From Chloroflexota bacterium (lineage in GTDB: Bacteria; Chloroflexota; UBA6077; SHYK01), in contig JAERMM010000009.1 in assembly GCA_016844585.1 (NCBI GenBank), positions 1-37,530 of the forward strand: DNA of 37,530 nt. The letters are read 5' to 3'. Every line of letters begins with the position of its first letter. Within the stretch, counting starts at the first letter, position 1. Position numbers and translations under genes: made by a program. The notes below the pieces were generated by a model. The model was given only the letters and a program-made list of their open reading frames with translations. It did not search any database and was not told where the DNA came from. Positions 14,980-22,466 of this stretch are shown piece by piece.

Positions 14980-15735
14980 GTGGAAAACGAAAGCATTGAA
15001 GCACACGGTCGGACGACGGATGAAGCGATTCGGGCGGCTCTCGAGCAGCTAGGCGTTACCCGTGACGAGGTGGACGTGGAGGTCCTGGCCGAAGGACGCT
15101 CCGGAGTCTTCGGCGTTGGATCGCAAGAGGCTCGCGTTCGCGTCACTCTGATTGGTGACGAGTATGGCGACGAGGTTGAAGACGAGGAGAACTACTCGCC
15201 GCCACCTCAGATGGCTACCGAGGAGGCCGAAGCGGCGCGCGAGACTCTGGAGCACATTCTTGACCTACTCGAATTCCCGAACGTCGTCACCGTAGGGGGG
15301 ATCGAGAAAGACCGCGACGTCACCGCCATTCACCTCGAGGTGGCGGGCGAAGACGTCGGCCTACTCATTGGGAGACATGGGGAAACGCTGTCGAGCGTCC
15401 AATTCCTCGTCAACGCGTGCCTCTCGAAGCGCATGCCGCGCGACATGCGCGTCATCGTGGACATCGAGCACTATCGCGAGCGACGTGAGCAATCGCTACA
15501 GGGCATCGCACTGCGCACTGCCGACCGCGTCCGTCGTGACAACCGCGCGGTTACGCTACAGCCAATGCCGGCCAATGAGCGGCGCATCATCCACCTGACG
15601 CTCCAGACGAGCCAACACGTGAGCACCGAGTCGACTGGCGACGGGCCCGAGCGCCGCGTTGTGGTGTCTCCCAAGCAGGGCGCCCCGAGTCGCCGACCCA
15701 GCTATGGACCTCCGCGTGGCGGCTACAGAGGTTAG
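14980..15735 (+). CDS. jag: RNA-binding protein Jag (KhpB/EloR)
   Basis: 251 residues. An N-terminal Jag domain occupies about 1-50 (ENESIEAHGRTTDEAI, VLAEGRSGVFGVGSQ), followed by an acidic linker. The KH domain spans about 85-165 with the GRHG loop at 131-134, and the R3H domain about 165-210 ends in ERRIIH (R201-x3-H205). The R3H histidine and arginine are intact. Jag binds RNA with KhpA and influences cell elongation and division in Firmicutes. GTG start at 14980, close behind yidC. Confidence 0.93.
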   Translation: MENESIEAHGRTTDEAIRAALEQLGVTRDEVDVEVLAEGRSGVFGVGSQEARVRVTLIGDEYGDEVEDEENYSPPPQMATEEAEAARETLEHILDLLEFPNVVTVGGIEKDRDVTAIHLEVAGEDVGLLIGRHGETLSSVQFLVNACLSKRMPRDMRVIVDIEHYRERREQSLQGIALRTADRVRRDNRAVTLQPMPANERRIIHLTLQTSQHVSTESTGDGPERRVVVSPKQGAPSRRPSYGPPRGGYRG

Positions 15736-15743
15736 CGACCGCG

Positions 15744-16604
15744 GTGCAACTCGGTCCGACTGGGATTGACCTAAGTGCGGAGCCTGACTATGTTCTGGTC
15801 GGACACGTCACTCGCGATCTCTTTGGGGTTGACCAGCGTCTCGGTGGCACCGTCCTCTATGCCGGCGTCGCAGCCGCGCGCCTTGGGCGGCGAGTCGGCA
15901 TCGTGACGGCCTTCGAGACGTCGCTCGTCCTCCCACCTGAGGCAGCAGGACTCGCCGTGTCGCGTGCAGCATCAGATCGGACAACGACTTTTCGGATCGA
16001 TCACGTCGGCGGGGGGCGCCGCCTCAGCCTTCTGGATCGAGCGCCTCGTATCGAATGTTCGGACGCACCACAACGTTGGCGTAGATCGCCCATCGTGCAT
16101 CTCGCCCCGGTGGCAGACGAGACGAGTCCTGAACTGGCGGCCTGTTTCCCGAAATCCTGGACCGGCGCAACCGCTCAGGGCTGGCTCAGGGATCCGTATG
16201 GGGATGTAACCACCGCACGCTGGTCGCGCAGCGCCGCTCAATTGGGCAACGAGAGGTTCGGCGCCATCGTCGTTTCCGATGACGACCTCCGAGATAATAG
16301 CGACGTAGGCCTTTTCACGCAGCACGCGGAGTGTGTTGTAGTCACCCATGGAGCATCCGGCTGCACGGTCCATGTTGTGGGCCAGACTATCGAGGTCCCT
16401 GCCTGCGCGGCTGACGAGGTTGATTCGACCGGGGCCGGCGACGTCTTCGCCGCGGCGTTTTTTGTTCGGCTGAACGAGACACGCGACCCCGTCTCGAGCG
16501 CAAGATTTGCCGCTTGCGCGGCCGGTCTGTCGATCGAGGGAGTCGGCCTGTCGCGGATTCCCACCCGCGAGCAGGTGGTTGTCCGTTTGGCGATGGGAGG
16601 GTGA
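15744..16604 (+). CDS. PfkB-family carbohydrate/nucleoside kinase
   Basis: 286 residues from GTG 15744. The C-terminal signature DEVDSTGAGDVFAAAFF is PfkB motif 2, with the anion hole GAG and catalytic base aspartate. The N-terminal part shows VGHVTRDLFGVDQRLGGTVLYAGVAAARLG, which contains the substrate-side GG pair, and VVTHGASGCTVH is the nucleotide-side strand. Substrate is not deducible; ribokinase-like sugar kinases and other small-molecule kinases share these motifs. It is shorter than ribokinase (about 300). Its stop overlaps the parA start by four bases (GTGA), so it is translationally coupled to the partition genes, an uncommon placement. Confidence 0.85.
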   Translation: MQLGPTGIDLSAEPDYVLVGHVTRDLFGVDQRLGGTVLYAGVAAARLGRRVGIVTAFETSLVLPPEAAGLAVSRAASDRTTTFRIDHVGGGRRLSLLDRAPRIECSDAPQRWRRSPIVHLAPVADETSPELAACFPKSWTGATAQGWLRDPYGDVTTARWSRSAAQLGNERFGAIVVSDDDLRDNSDVGLFTQHAECVVVTHGASGCTVHVVGQTIEVPACAADEVDSTGAGDVFAAAFFVRLNETRDPVSSARFAACAAGLSIEGVGLSRIPTREQVVVRLAMGG

Positions 16605-17368
16605 CGCGCACCGTCGCGGTCGCCAATCAGAAGGGCGGCGTAGGCAAGACGACCACCGCCGTGAGTCTTGCCGCGCATCTCGGGGCGGCGGGGCGTGTGT
16701 TGCTCGTCGACATGGATCCACAGGCGAATGCCACCAGTTCACTGGGTCTGCACGTCGCGGACGGCACGCCGTCCGTCTACGAGGTTCTCATTGGACGGGC
16801 GGCTATGGAGTCCGTTCTGATCAGATCGGGAGAGCCCGGATTGACCGTGGCCCCCGCGTCGCAGGCCCTGGCTGGTGCGCAGGTTGATCTAGTTGACACC
16901 GCTGACGGCGACTTGCGCCTTCGCAACGCTCTACAGCCGGTGTTGGGCCTCTTCGACCTGGTGATCATTGACTGTCCGCCAGCAGTGGGAGTGCTCACCG
17001 TGAACGCGCTCGCGGCTGCTGACGCAGTGCTCGTTCCCGTCCAGTGTGAGTACCTGGCGCTAGAAGGGCTCGGCCAGATCATGCAGCTGGTAGAGGCCAT
17101 GCGGTGCGGGTTGAATCCGCGACTCGATCTGCTAGGGGTCCTACCGACGATGTTCGACAGCCGTACCAACCTCAGCACACAGGTGGTCGATGAGATCCGC
17201 CACTACTTCCCCAACGAAACCTTTGAGAGTGTCGTTCCGCGGTCGGTCCGGTTGAGCGAAGCGCCGAGCTTTGGAAAATCCATCGTTGCATACGACGCGC
17301 ATTCTCGCGCCGCGGAAGCGTACGCCCAGGTGGCCCAGGAGATTATCGCTCGGGGCTACTGGCGGTGA
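16601..17368 (+). CDS. parA: Chromosome partitioning ATPase ParA
   Basis: A 255-residue ParA/Soj ATPase. The GTG at 16601 overlaps the pfkB stop and places the deviant Walker A KGGVGKTT at residues 11-18, the normal position; longer versions upstream are shadows of pfkB. Further motifs are LLVDMDPQANAT (Walker A' with catalytic aspartate), LVIIDCPPAVG (Walker B) and VPVQCEYLALEGL. It lacks an N-terminal DNA-binding extension, as expected for chromosomal Soj-type proteins. It works with ParB and the parS site in rarA to segregate the origin region. Confidence 0.95.
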   Translation: MTRTVAVANQKGGVGKTTTAVSLAAHLGAAGRVLLVDMDPQANATSSLGLHVADGTPSVYEVLIGRAAMESVLIRSGEPGLTVAPASQALAGAQVDLVDTADGDLRLRNALQPVLGLFDLVIIDCPPAVGVLTVNALAAADAVLVPVQCEYLALEGLGQIMQLVEAMRCGLNPRLDLLGVLPTMFDSRTNLSTQVVDEIRHYFPNETFESVVPRSVRLSEAPSFGKSIVAYDAHSRAAEAYAQVAQEIIARGYWR

Positions 17369-17385
17369 CCCACCAGGAGGGACCA

Positions 17386-18219
17386 ATGCAAGGACTTCGC
17401 GGCGGCCTCGGCCGAGGGCTGGATGCCCTCATCCCGCGCGGTGCCGGCGGAATGCAGGAGATCGAAGTCGATCGGATCGCACCGAATCCGGCCCAGCCAC
17501 GAAAGGGCTTCGACTCCACGGCCCTGGACGAGCTTGCCGCATCCATTCGAGAGCATGGCCTGCTGCAGCCGGTTATCGTCTCACGCGCGCCGTCGGGATA
17601 CACACTCATTGCGGGCGAGCGCCGCTGGCGGGCCGCCAAGCTCGCTGGCCTCGCAACCGTCCCCGCTCTCGTAAAAGACGTCTCGCCGCTGGCAGCACTC
17701 GAGCTGGCGCTGGTCGAGAATCTCCAACGGGCAGACTTATCACCGATCGAGGAAGCCGCTGCCTACCGGGAGTTGATCGATGGCCACGGCATCACTCAAG
17801 AGCAGGTCGGAGCGCGCATCGGACGCAGCAGAGTCAGCGTCGCTAACCGGTTGCGACTCCTGAGCCTTCCCCCGGGAGCCCGCGGCCTCCTCGCGGATGG
17901 GCAACTGAGCGAGGGTCACGCCCGCGCGCTTCTCGGCTGTACCGACTTGGTATTGCTCGAAGCGCTGGCGGCCCGCGTAGCTGTGGAGCAGCTCAGCGTT
18001 CGCTCTACCGAAGAGCTGGTACGGCGGGCGGTCCGAGGGAGCGAGACCAAGCCAGAGCGCGCCGAGCCTTCCGGGACCGAAGAGGAGCTGCAGCGTGCGC
18101 TTGGAACCCGCGTGCAGATCGTGCGCTCGCGTCGGGGTGGACGCCTGGTGATCCATTACTATGACGATGACCAGTTGGCGGGAATCGTGGGCTCTCTTCT
18201 CGGGCAGGAGCGACTGTGA
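17386..18219 (+). CDS. parB: Chromosome partitioning protein ParB
   Basis: 277 residues. ATG at 17386 is favoured over the GTG at 17365, which overlaps parA, because CAGGAGG lies at the right distance. The protein opens with GLGRGLDALIP, the ParA-stimulating tail common to chromosomal ParB. The CTPase/N domain follows (EIEVDRIAPNPAQPRK, GERRWRA at 77-83, ENLQRADLSP at 111-120), then the helix-turn-helix at about 136-158 (ITQEQVGARIGRSRVSVANRL) that contacts parS, and a C-terminal dimerisation region. Its stop overlaps the relic start described at 18216. Confidence 0.95.
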   Translation: MQGLRGGLGRGLDALIPRGAGGMQEIEVDRIAPNPAQPRKGFDSTALDELAASIREHGLLQPVIVSRAPSGYTLIAGERRWRAAKLAGLATVPALVKDVSPLAALELALVENLQRADLSPIEEAAAYRELIDGHGITQEQVGARIGRSRVSVANRLRLLSLPPGARGLLADGQLSEGHARALLGCTDLVLLEALAARVAVEQLSVRSTEELVRRAVRGSETKPERAEPSGTEEELQRALGTRVQIVRSRRGGRLVIHYYDDDQLAGIVGSLLGQERL

Positions 18220-18263
18220 CCAGTATCTCGGCCGTCCTGCCCGCCTTTCAGGTTCCACTGTGA
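18216..18263 (+). pseudogene. Fifteen-codon relic of a second glycosyltransferase start
   Basis: A GTG overlapping the parB stop opens VTSISAVLPAF, exactly the first 11 residues of the glycosyltransferase that starts 44 bases later, then ends QVPL-stop. Over these 33 bases the two copies differ at five positions, all third codon positions and all silent. The relic stop overlaps the GTG of the intact gene (CTGTGACC in both places). It looks like the remaining head of a tandem paralogue. Confidence 0.6.
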
Positions 18264-19024
18264 CCAGTATTTCGGCCGTTCTGCCAGCTTTCAATGAGGA
18301 AGAGCTGATCGGCGCAACCGCCGAGGCAATGGCCGAGACCCTTGCATCATTGAGCGATGACTACGAGGTCATCGTGGTCAACGACGGCTCGCGCGATCGG
18401 ACGCGCGAGGTCGTAGATGCATTGTCGGCCACGAATTCACACGTGCGATGCGTCAGCCACGCGATCAACCGTGGATATGGCGATGCACTGAAGACCGGGT
18501 TCTCCGCGGCGGCAAAGGACCTGATCTTTTTCACGGACGGCGACCGACAGTTCGACGTCAGTGAGATTTCTCGTTTCATCCCCGAGATCGACCAGGCCGA
18601 CATGGTGATTGGGTATCGCAGTCCCAGGCGAGATCCCGCCATTCGCCTCGTCTATGCCTGGGGATGGCGCCTGCTAGTCACGATATTGTTTGGCTACACT
18701 GCCCGAGACATCGATTGCGCATTCAAGCTGTTTCGTAAGGCTGTGTGGCAGCGTGTGCAGGTCCACTCGGGAGTGGCTACATTCAGCGCCGAGTTTCTGG
18801 TCAAGGCGCGACGTTGCGGCTTTCGCATCGTCGAGCTGCCGGTACGTCATCTGCCTCGCACTGCGGGCCGGCCAACGGGTGGGAACCCACGGGTTATCCT
18901 GCGGGCCTTTCGGGACATCATCAAGCTCAGGCTACGTCTCGATCCTTGCCCGCAGAACATAGGAGCAGGTCCTGAACATTCCAAAGTCAACCCAGTGGAC
19001 CACGGACACAGCCGGGTCAGCTAA
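18260..19024 (+). CDS. Family 2 glycosyltransferase (polyprenyl-phosphate mannosyl/glucosyl transferase-like)
   Basis: 254 residues from GTG 18260. The GT-A fold motifs are clear: SAVLPAFNEEELI, VIVVNDGSRDRTREV, INRGYGDALKTGF and the metal-binding FFTDGDRQFD. The late RDIDCAFKLFRK and the SAEFLVKARRCGFRIVELPVRH segment are typical of DPM1-like enzymes that load a sugar on polyprenyl phosphate. One hydrophobic stretch around LLVTILFGY may associate with the membrane. A polyprenyl-linked sugar donor would suit the DUF2723-type transferase further downstream (inference). Coupled to parB through the overlapping start region. Confidence 0.88.
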   Translation: MTSISAVLPAFNEEELIGATAEAMAETLASLSDDYEVIVVNDGSRDRTREVVDALSATNSHVRCVSHAINRGYGDALKTGFSAAAKDLIFFTDGDRQFDVSEISRFIPEIDQADMVIGYRSPRRDPAIRLVYAWGWRLLVTILFGYTARDIDCAFKLFRKAVWQRVQVHSGVATFSAEFLVKARRCGFRIVELPVRHLPRTAGRPTGGNPRVILRAFRDIIKLRLRLDPCPQNIGAGPEHSKVNPVDHGHSRVS

Positions 19025-19049
19025 GGACGCTTCCCCAGAATCCACGGCG

Positions 19050-20255
19050 ATGCCGAGGCTGCCGGTGCTGACGATCGCGCCGACATCCTTTTTCGGCGAT
19101 TACGGCTGTCACGTCCGCATCGTCGAGGAGGTCCAGGCGCTCATGGCGCATGGCATCGACTCCACGATCGTCACCTACCCATTCGGGCGCGACATCCCGG
19201 GCTTTTCGCTACGTCGGTCACCCAAGCTTCCCGGCCAGCGGAACGTCGATCCCGGGTCCTCGCTGCACAAGCTTTCGATGGACGCCGCGCTGGCAGTCCG
19301 TGCAGCGTCCGCTGCCGCGGAACAACGACCGGCTCTGGTTCACGGCCACCTTCACGAGGGCGCTCTCATTGGCTGGAGCGTCGCGCGGACCAGGCGCATT
19401 CCATTGCTCTTCGACTTCCAGGGCAGCCTCACGTCAGAGATGGTTGACCACGGCTTCATTCAGCCACGTTCAACCGCCTTTCACGGCTTTCGCGCGGTCG
19501 AAACCTGGATCGTTCGTCGCGCCGATGCAATCGTGACGAGCACCTACCATGGGGCTGACGTTCTCGTACGAGACTTTGGCTGTCCGGCAACGAAGATCAC
19601 GGTCGTCCCGGACGCCGTCAACACCGCGCGCTTTCGACCATTGTGGGAAGTCGCGCAGGAGGATGGCCATCTTGTCCGCGCCCAGCGGTTGCGTGAGCAG
19701 CTTGGGATTCCCGTCGGACTACCGGTCGTCGTGTACCTCGGTCTGCTGGCGGAGTACCAGGGCATAACGCATCTGCTACGGGCGGCTCAGGCGCTCTTCA
19801 GTCGGGGATTGGAGGCCCATTTTCTCATTATGGGATTCCCCGGCGAGAATCGCTATCGGGATCTGGCGAACAGGCTCGGGCTGGGCCCACACGTCACGTT
19901 CACCGGGGCCATTCCGTATGAGGACGCCCCCGTCTACCTGTCGCTGGGAGATATCGCGGTGTCGCCAAAGCTCTCCGAGACTGAGGGCAACGGCAAACTG
20001 CTGAACTACATTGCCATGGGCTTACCGACTGTGGCGTTCGATACGTCTGTTAGCCGCGAGATCCTGGAAGGTCTCGGAGTATATGCGCCCCCGGGCGACT
20101 GGACGGCGCTCGCGGCGGAAATCGAAGGGCTGCTCCGAGATCAGACCCGCGTGCAGCAGCTCGCTCGGGCGCTCCGCTCAATGGCCATCGAGAAACACAG
20201 TTGGGATCGCTCGGGCGATGCGCTCGTCGAGGTCTATAGGAGTCTCGCGAGTTAA
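19050..20255 (+). CDS. Family 4 glycosyltransferase
   Basis: 401 residues, ATG at 19050, 25 bases after the GT2 gene. The GT-B fold is recognisable: an N-terminal FFGDYGCHVRIVEEVQAL, the hinge region with VVPDAVNTARFRP, VVYLGLLAEYQGITHLL, VTFTGAIPYEDAPVYLSLGDIAVSP and the donor-binding ETEGNGKLLNYIAMGLPTVAFDT. It transfers a sugar from a nucleotide donor to an unknown acceptor, probably a lipid or surface glycan given its neighbour. It is the last gene of the plus-strand series and converges with DUF5679. Confidence 0.87.
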   Translation: MPRLPVLTIAPTSFFGDYGCHVRIVEEVQALMAHGIDSTIVTYPFGRDIPGFSLRRSPKLPGQRNVDPGSSLHKLSMDAALAVRAASAAAEQRPALVHGHLHEGALIGWSVARTRRIPLLFDFQGSLTSEMVDHGFIQPRSTAFHGFRAVETWIVRRADAIVTSTYHGADVLVRDFGCPATKITVVPDAVNTARFRPLWEVAQEDGHLVRAQRLREQLGIPVGLPVVVYLGLLAEYQGITHLLRAAQALFSRGLEAHFLIMGFPGENRYRDLANRLGLGPHVTFTGAIPYEDAPVYLSLGDIAVSPKLSETEGNGKLLNYIAMGLPTVAFDTSVSREILEGLGVYAPPGDWTALAAEIEGLLRDQTRVQQLARALRSMAIEKHSWDRSGDALVEVYRSLAS

Positions 20256-20305
20256 CTCGGCAAAACCATCCGGTTTCCCGTCGCTTCGTGCGCGCTTATC
20301 GTCGC

Positions 20306-20449
20306 TTACGTGCCACTGCCGATTCGGAACATCTTGGTTCCGCACACAGAACACTCGCCCCGTGTGGCGGGACGCCCATTCTTGAGCGTTACCTTCTCCG
20401 TGTTCTTCATTTCACGCGATTGCCGGCACTTCACGCAGTACGCGTCCAT
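20306..20449 (-). CDS. DUF5679 small zinc-ribbon-like protein
   Basis: A 47-residue protein read on the minus strand from ATG at 20449 to TAA at 20306. The sequence MDAYCVKCRQSREMK, then VTLKNGRPATRGECSVCGTKMFRIG, carries two CxxC pairs (C5/C8 and C33/C36) that should bind one zinc ion. Such proteins are common in Chloroflexota and Actinobacteria and have unknown function; the two knuckles resemble those of topoisomerase or ribosomal zinc ribbons. AGGAG lies eight bases upstream of the start. Its leader contains the structured element at 20471-20506. Confidence 0.88.
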   Translation of the reverse strand: MDAYCVKCRQSREMKNTEKVTLKNGRPATRGECSVCGTKMFRIGSGT

Positions 20450-20470
20450 TGTATGCGCTCCTCGCCTCTA

Positions 20471-20506
20471 CGTTGGTGAGCGCGGGCTCACGCCCGACCC
20501 CCAACG
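20471..20506 (-). promoter_or_regulatory. Structured leader with alternative hairpins upstream of DUF5679
   Basis: Read on the minus strand, an outer stem CGTTGG/CCAACG encloses two mutually exclusive inner hairpins: CGGGC-GTGA-GCCCG, with a GNRA-type tetraloop, and GTGAGC-CCGC-GCTCAC. It ends 22 bases before the DUF5679 start, within the probable leader. A TAGAAT -10-like box (minus strand, 20508-20513) lies immediately upstream, so exact transcript boundaries are unclear. Confidence 0.4.
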
Positions 20507-20557
20507 CATTCTAAGGCATAGACGGCGCGAGCAACCTGGAAGGGCGTTGCACGGCCG

Positions 20558-20587
20558 TTGAACGCGCGTTTTCGGCCTCGGTATACT
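20558..20587 (+). promoter_or_regulatory. Predicted sigma-70-type promoter for the TPR-NDK gene
   Basis: TTGAAC at 20558-20563 and TATACT at 20582-20587 are separated by 18 bases. Transcription would begin near 20594, so protein starts upstream of this point can be excluded and the GTG at 20723 becomes the likely start, with a leader of about 130 bases. Confidence 0.6.
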
Positions 20588-20722
20588 GCCCACAGACTCG
20601 GGCGCCCGCGACGCTTTCGGGTGGGTACACACGCATATGACAGGGTAGGCACTCTCGGCAGGGTTCGGCCATTCCACGGTTTTCGGCCGGACGCAGCCAG
20701 CGCGGTGCTCGGGGTGGGTTAC

Positions 20723-22417
20723 GTGGCATCGCTCGCTGAGTTGCACCAACAAATCCGCGCCGCCATCGAGCATGGTGACATCGCCCAGGCGCGTTCGATC
20801 TGCAACCGCGTCCTCGCTGCCTGCCCGGAAACGGTCGAGACGTACCTGCTCGCGGCAGAGATTGACCTCGAGCTGGGAAACCTCAAGCGTGCGGTTTCGG
20901 GCTTCGAGCGGGTCCTCGACGCTGACCCGGAAGGCTATCTCGCGTGCGCGGGGTTGGGCATCGCACAAGAGGCGCTCCACGACCCGGCTCGGGCGCTCCA
21001 CTGGTTCTCGCGAGCCCTCGACCTCGATCCATCGAACGGTGAGATCCGGCGCGAGCACGACCGACTGTTCATGGACTCGTATCCAGGCCGCACGATCCCG
21101 GCTGGGCTTTCCCCGTTTGCAACGGGTCGGGCGTACCTCACCGCCGGCTTGACCGCCGAAGCGGTCACGGTGCTTCGCCAGGCGGTAAAGGATGAGCCGG
21201 GCCGCGCCGAAGCCAGACTTGCGCTGGCCGAGGCTCTGTGGTTCTCCGCCGACGTTGCCGCCGCTGATCGAGCCGCGATCGACGTTCTGTCGATAGCCCA
21301 GCGAGCGGTGAAAGCACAGGCGATCCGTGCGGCGGCGGCGGCTAGGACTGGAGACTGGCCCCGGGCTCAAACGCTCATCGCAGGCATTCGCCAGTCCGAT
21401 CCGAACGGGCGCATATCTGCTCGAATCCTCGATCAGACGGGGCTTGCGGAGGAGGTGGCGGAGTTTGCAGACGTGCCGGCCACCGGCGTCGAACGACCGA
21501 GCGTCAATCCATCCCACGGCGCTGCGCCTGATTGGGCTGCTTGGATGCGCGGTTACCTCTGGCAGGTGTTACGTCTCGTCGGAATGCCGATCGACGAGCC
21601 CTCAGACCAGTGGAGCGTACTCCTGCCTCAGGCGGACGATGGACTCCCAATGCGTCTCGGCTCGGGCCCGATCGGCCGCCGCGTTTCCGGTGCGACGACT
21701 CCCGATGTCCCGGAGCAAATCGAGCCTACCACGGCCGAGAGCGCTATGGTTTCTGAAGAAATCGTCAGAGTCCATGCCGTCGAGCGAATCATCGTGCCAA
21801 AGGCATCGACCCGCAAGCGGCCTCCGATCACAAACAGGCAATCATCGAGCCCGGGGGTGACGCCACCGGTCAGCCCGGGAGACGACGAAACCGAACTCAC
21901 CGAAGTAATTGACGACCGCAAACCGAGGATATCGCCGCGCGGTTTGAGAAAGGGCGTACCCATGACCGAGCGCACACTTGTCATCGTCAAACCGGACGGA
22001 GTCCAACGAGGTCTTACCGGAGCCATTTTGAGTCGGCTCGAGGCACGGGGCCTGAAACTGATCGGCCTAAAGTTCATGTCGGTGCCGACCGCCCTCGCCG
22101 AGCGGCACTACGCCATCCACAGGGGCAAGCCTTTTTACCCGGGGCTGATCAACTACATCATTTCAAGCCCGGTCGTGGTCGCGGCATTCGAGGGAGAAAA
22201 CGCGGTCGCGGCCGTGCGCTCAACCGTCGGGGCGACAAACCCAGCCGCGGCAGCGCCGGGTTCGATTCGAGGCGACTGGGCTCTCGAGATTGGGCGAAAC
22301 CTGGTCCACGCTTCCGATGAGCCGCCGACTGGTTTGACCGAAGTTGCATTGTGGTTCAATCCGGCGGAGATCATCTCATGGGAACGTGATGGCGAGCGCT
22401 GGCTTTCGGAGGGCTAG
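20723..22417 (+). CDS. TPR-domain protein fused in frame to nucleoside diphosphate kinase
   Basis: One open frame of 564 residues with no stop between its two parts. GTG at 20723 (VASLAELHQQI) was chosen because the promoter rules out earlier starts. Residues about 1-210 hold TPR-like helix pairs (GDIAQARSICNRVLAACPE, GNLKRAVSGFERVLDADPE, ARALHWFSRALDLDPSNG). A less conserved region and a proline/threonine-rich linker follow to about residue 413. The last 151 residues are a complete NDK. Either the product is a true fusion, or ndk is made from its own ATG at 21962 and the upstream gene simply lacks its own stop. The linker has the low-complexity look of an unstructured spacer. Confidence 0.6.
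   Translation: MASLAELHQQIRAAIEHGDIAQARSICNRVLAACPETVETYLLAAEIDLELGNLKRAVSGFERVLDADPEGYLACAGLGIAQEALHDPARALHWFSRALDLDPSNGEIRREHDRLFMDSYPGRTIPAGLSPFATGRAYLTAGLTAEAVTVLRQAVKDEPGRAEARLALAEALWFSADVAAADRAAIDVLSIAQRAVKAQAIRAAAAARTGDWPRAQTLIAGIRQSDPNGRISARILDQTGLAEEVAEFADVPATGVERPSVNPSHGAAPDWAAWMRGYLWQVLRLVGMPIDEPSDQWSVLLPQADDGLPMRLGSGPIGRRVSGATTPDVPEQIEPTTAESAMVSEEIVRVHAVERIIVPKASTRKRPPITNRQSSSPGVTPPVSPGDDETELTEVIDDRKPRISPRGLRKGVPMTERTLVIVKPDGVQRGLTGAILSRLEARGLKLIGLKFMSVPTALAERHYAIHRGKPFYPGLINYIISSPVVVAAFEGENAVAAVRSTVGATNPAAAAPGSIRGDWALEIGRNLVHASDEPPTGLTEVALWFNPAEIISWERDGERWLSEG
21962..22417 (+). CDS. ndk: Nucleoside diphosphate kinase (domain or internally started gene)
   Basis: Starting at ATG 21962 the sequence is a standard 151-residue NDK: TERTLVIVKPDGVQRG (nucleotide-binding K10), HYAIHRGKPFYPGLINYI, STVGATNPAAAAPGSIRGD and the active-site histidine H116 in GRNLVHASD. 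NDK balances nucleoside triphosphates through a phospho-histidine intermediate. Length and start match stand-alone enzymes, so independent translation is plausible (AGAAAGGG lies a few bases upstream), although the frame is open from the TPR gene. Listed separately for that reason. Confidence 0.88.
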   Translation: MTERTLVIVKPDGVQRGLTGAILSRLEARGLKLIGLKFMSVPTALAERHYAIHRGKPFYPGLINYIISSPVVVAAFEGENAVAAVRSTVGATNPAAAAPGSIRGDWALEIGRNLVHASDEPPTGLTEVALWFNPAEIISWERDGERWLSEG

Positions 22418-22451
22418 AGGACCTGGCGGACCAAACGGCACACGGGCGCTA

Positions 22452-22460
22452 TGGTAGAAT
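22452..22460 (+). promoter_or_regulatory. Extended -10 promoter, possibly leaderless transcript
   Basis: TGGTAGAAT (TGn plus TAGAAT) ends seven bases before the ATG at 22467. Transcription would start at or next to that ATG, giving a leaderless mRNA. No good ribosome binding site is seen, which agrees. Confidence 0.45.
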
Positions 22461-22466
22461 CACTCA

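Noticed and set aside
20262-20276. AAAACC-ATCC-GGTTT hairpin between the GT4 gene and DUF5679
   Set aside because: Only five base pairs, mostly A-U, with no U-tract; may be a weak bidirectional terminator but not supported enough to annotate.
20468-21517. 349-codon minus-strand frame opposite the TPR protein
   Set aside because: Shadow of the TPR frame; overlaps the promoter of that gene and has no recognisable domain.
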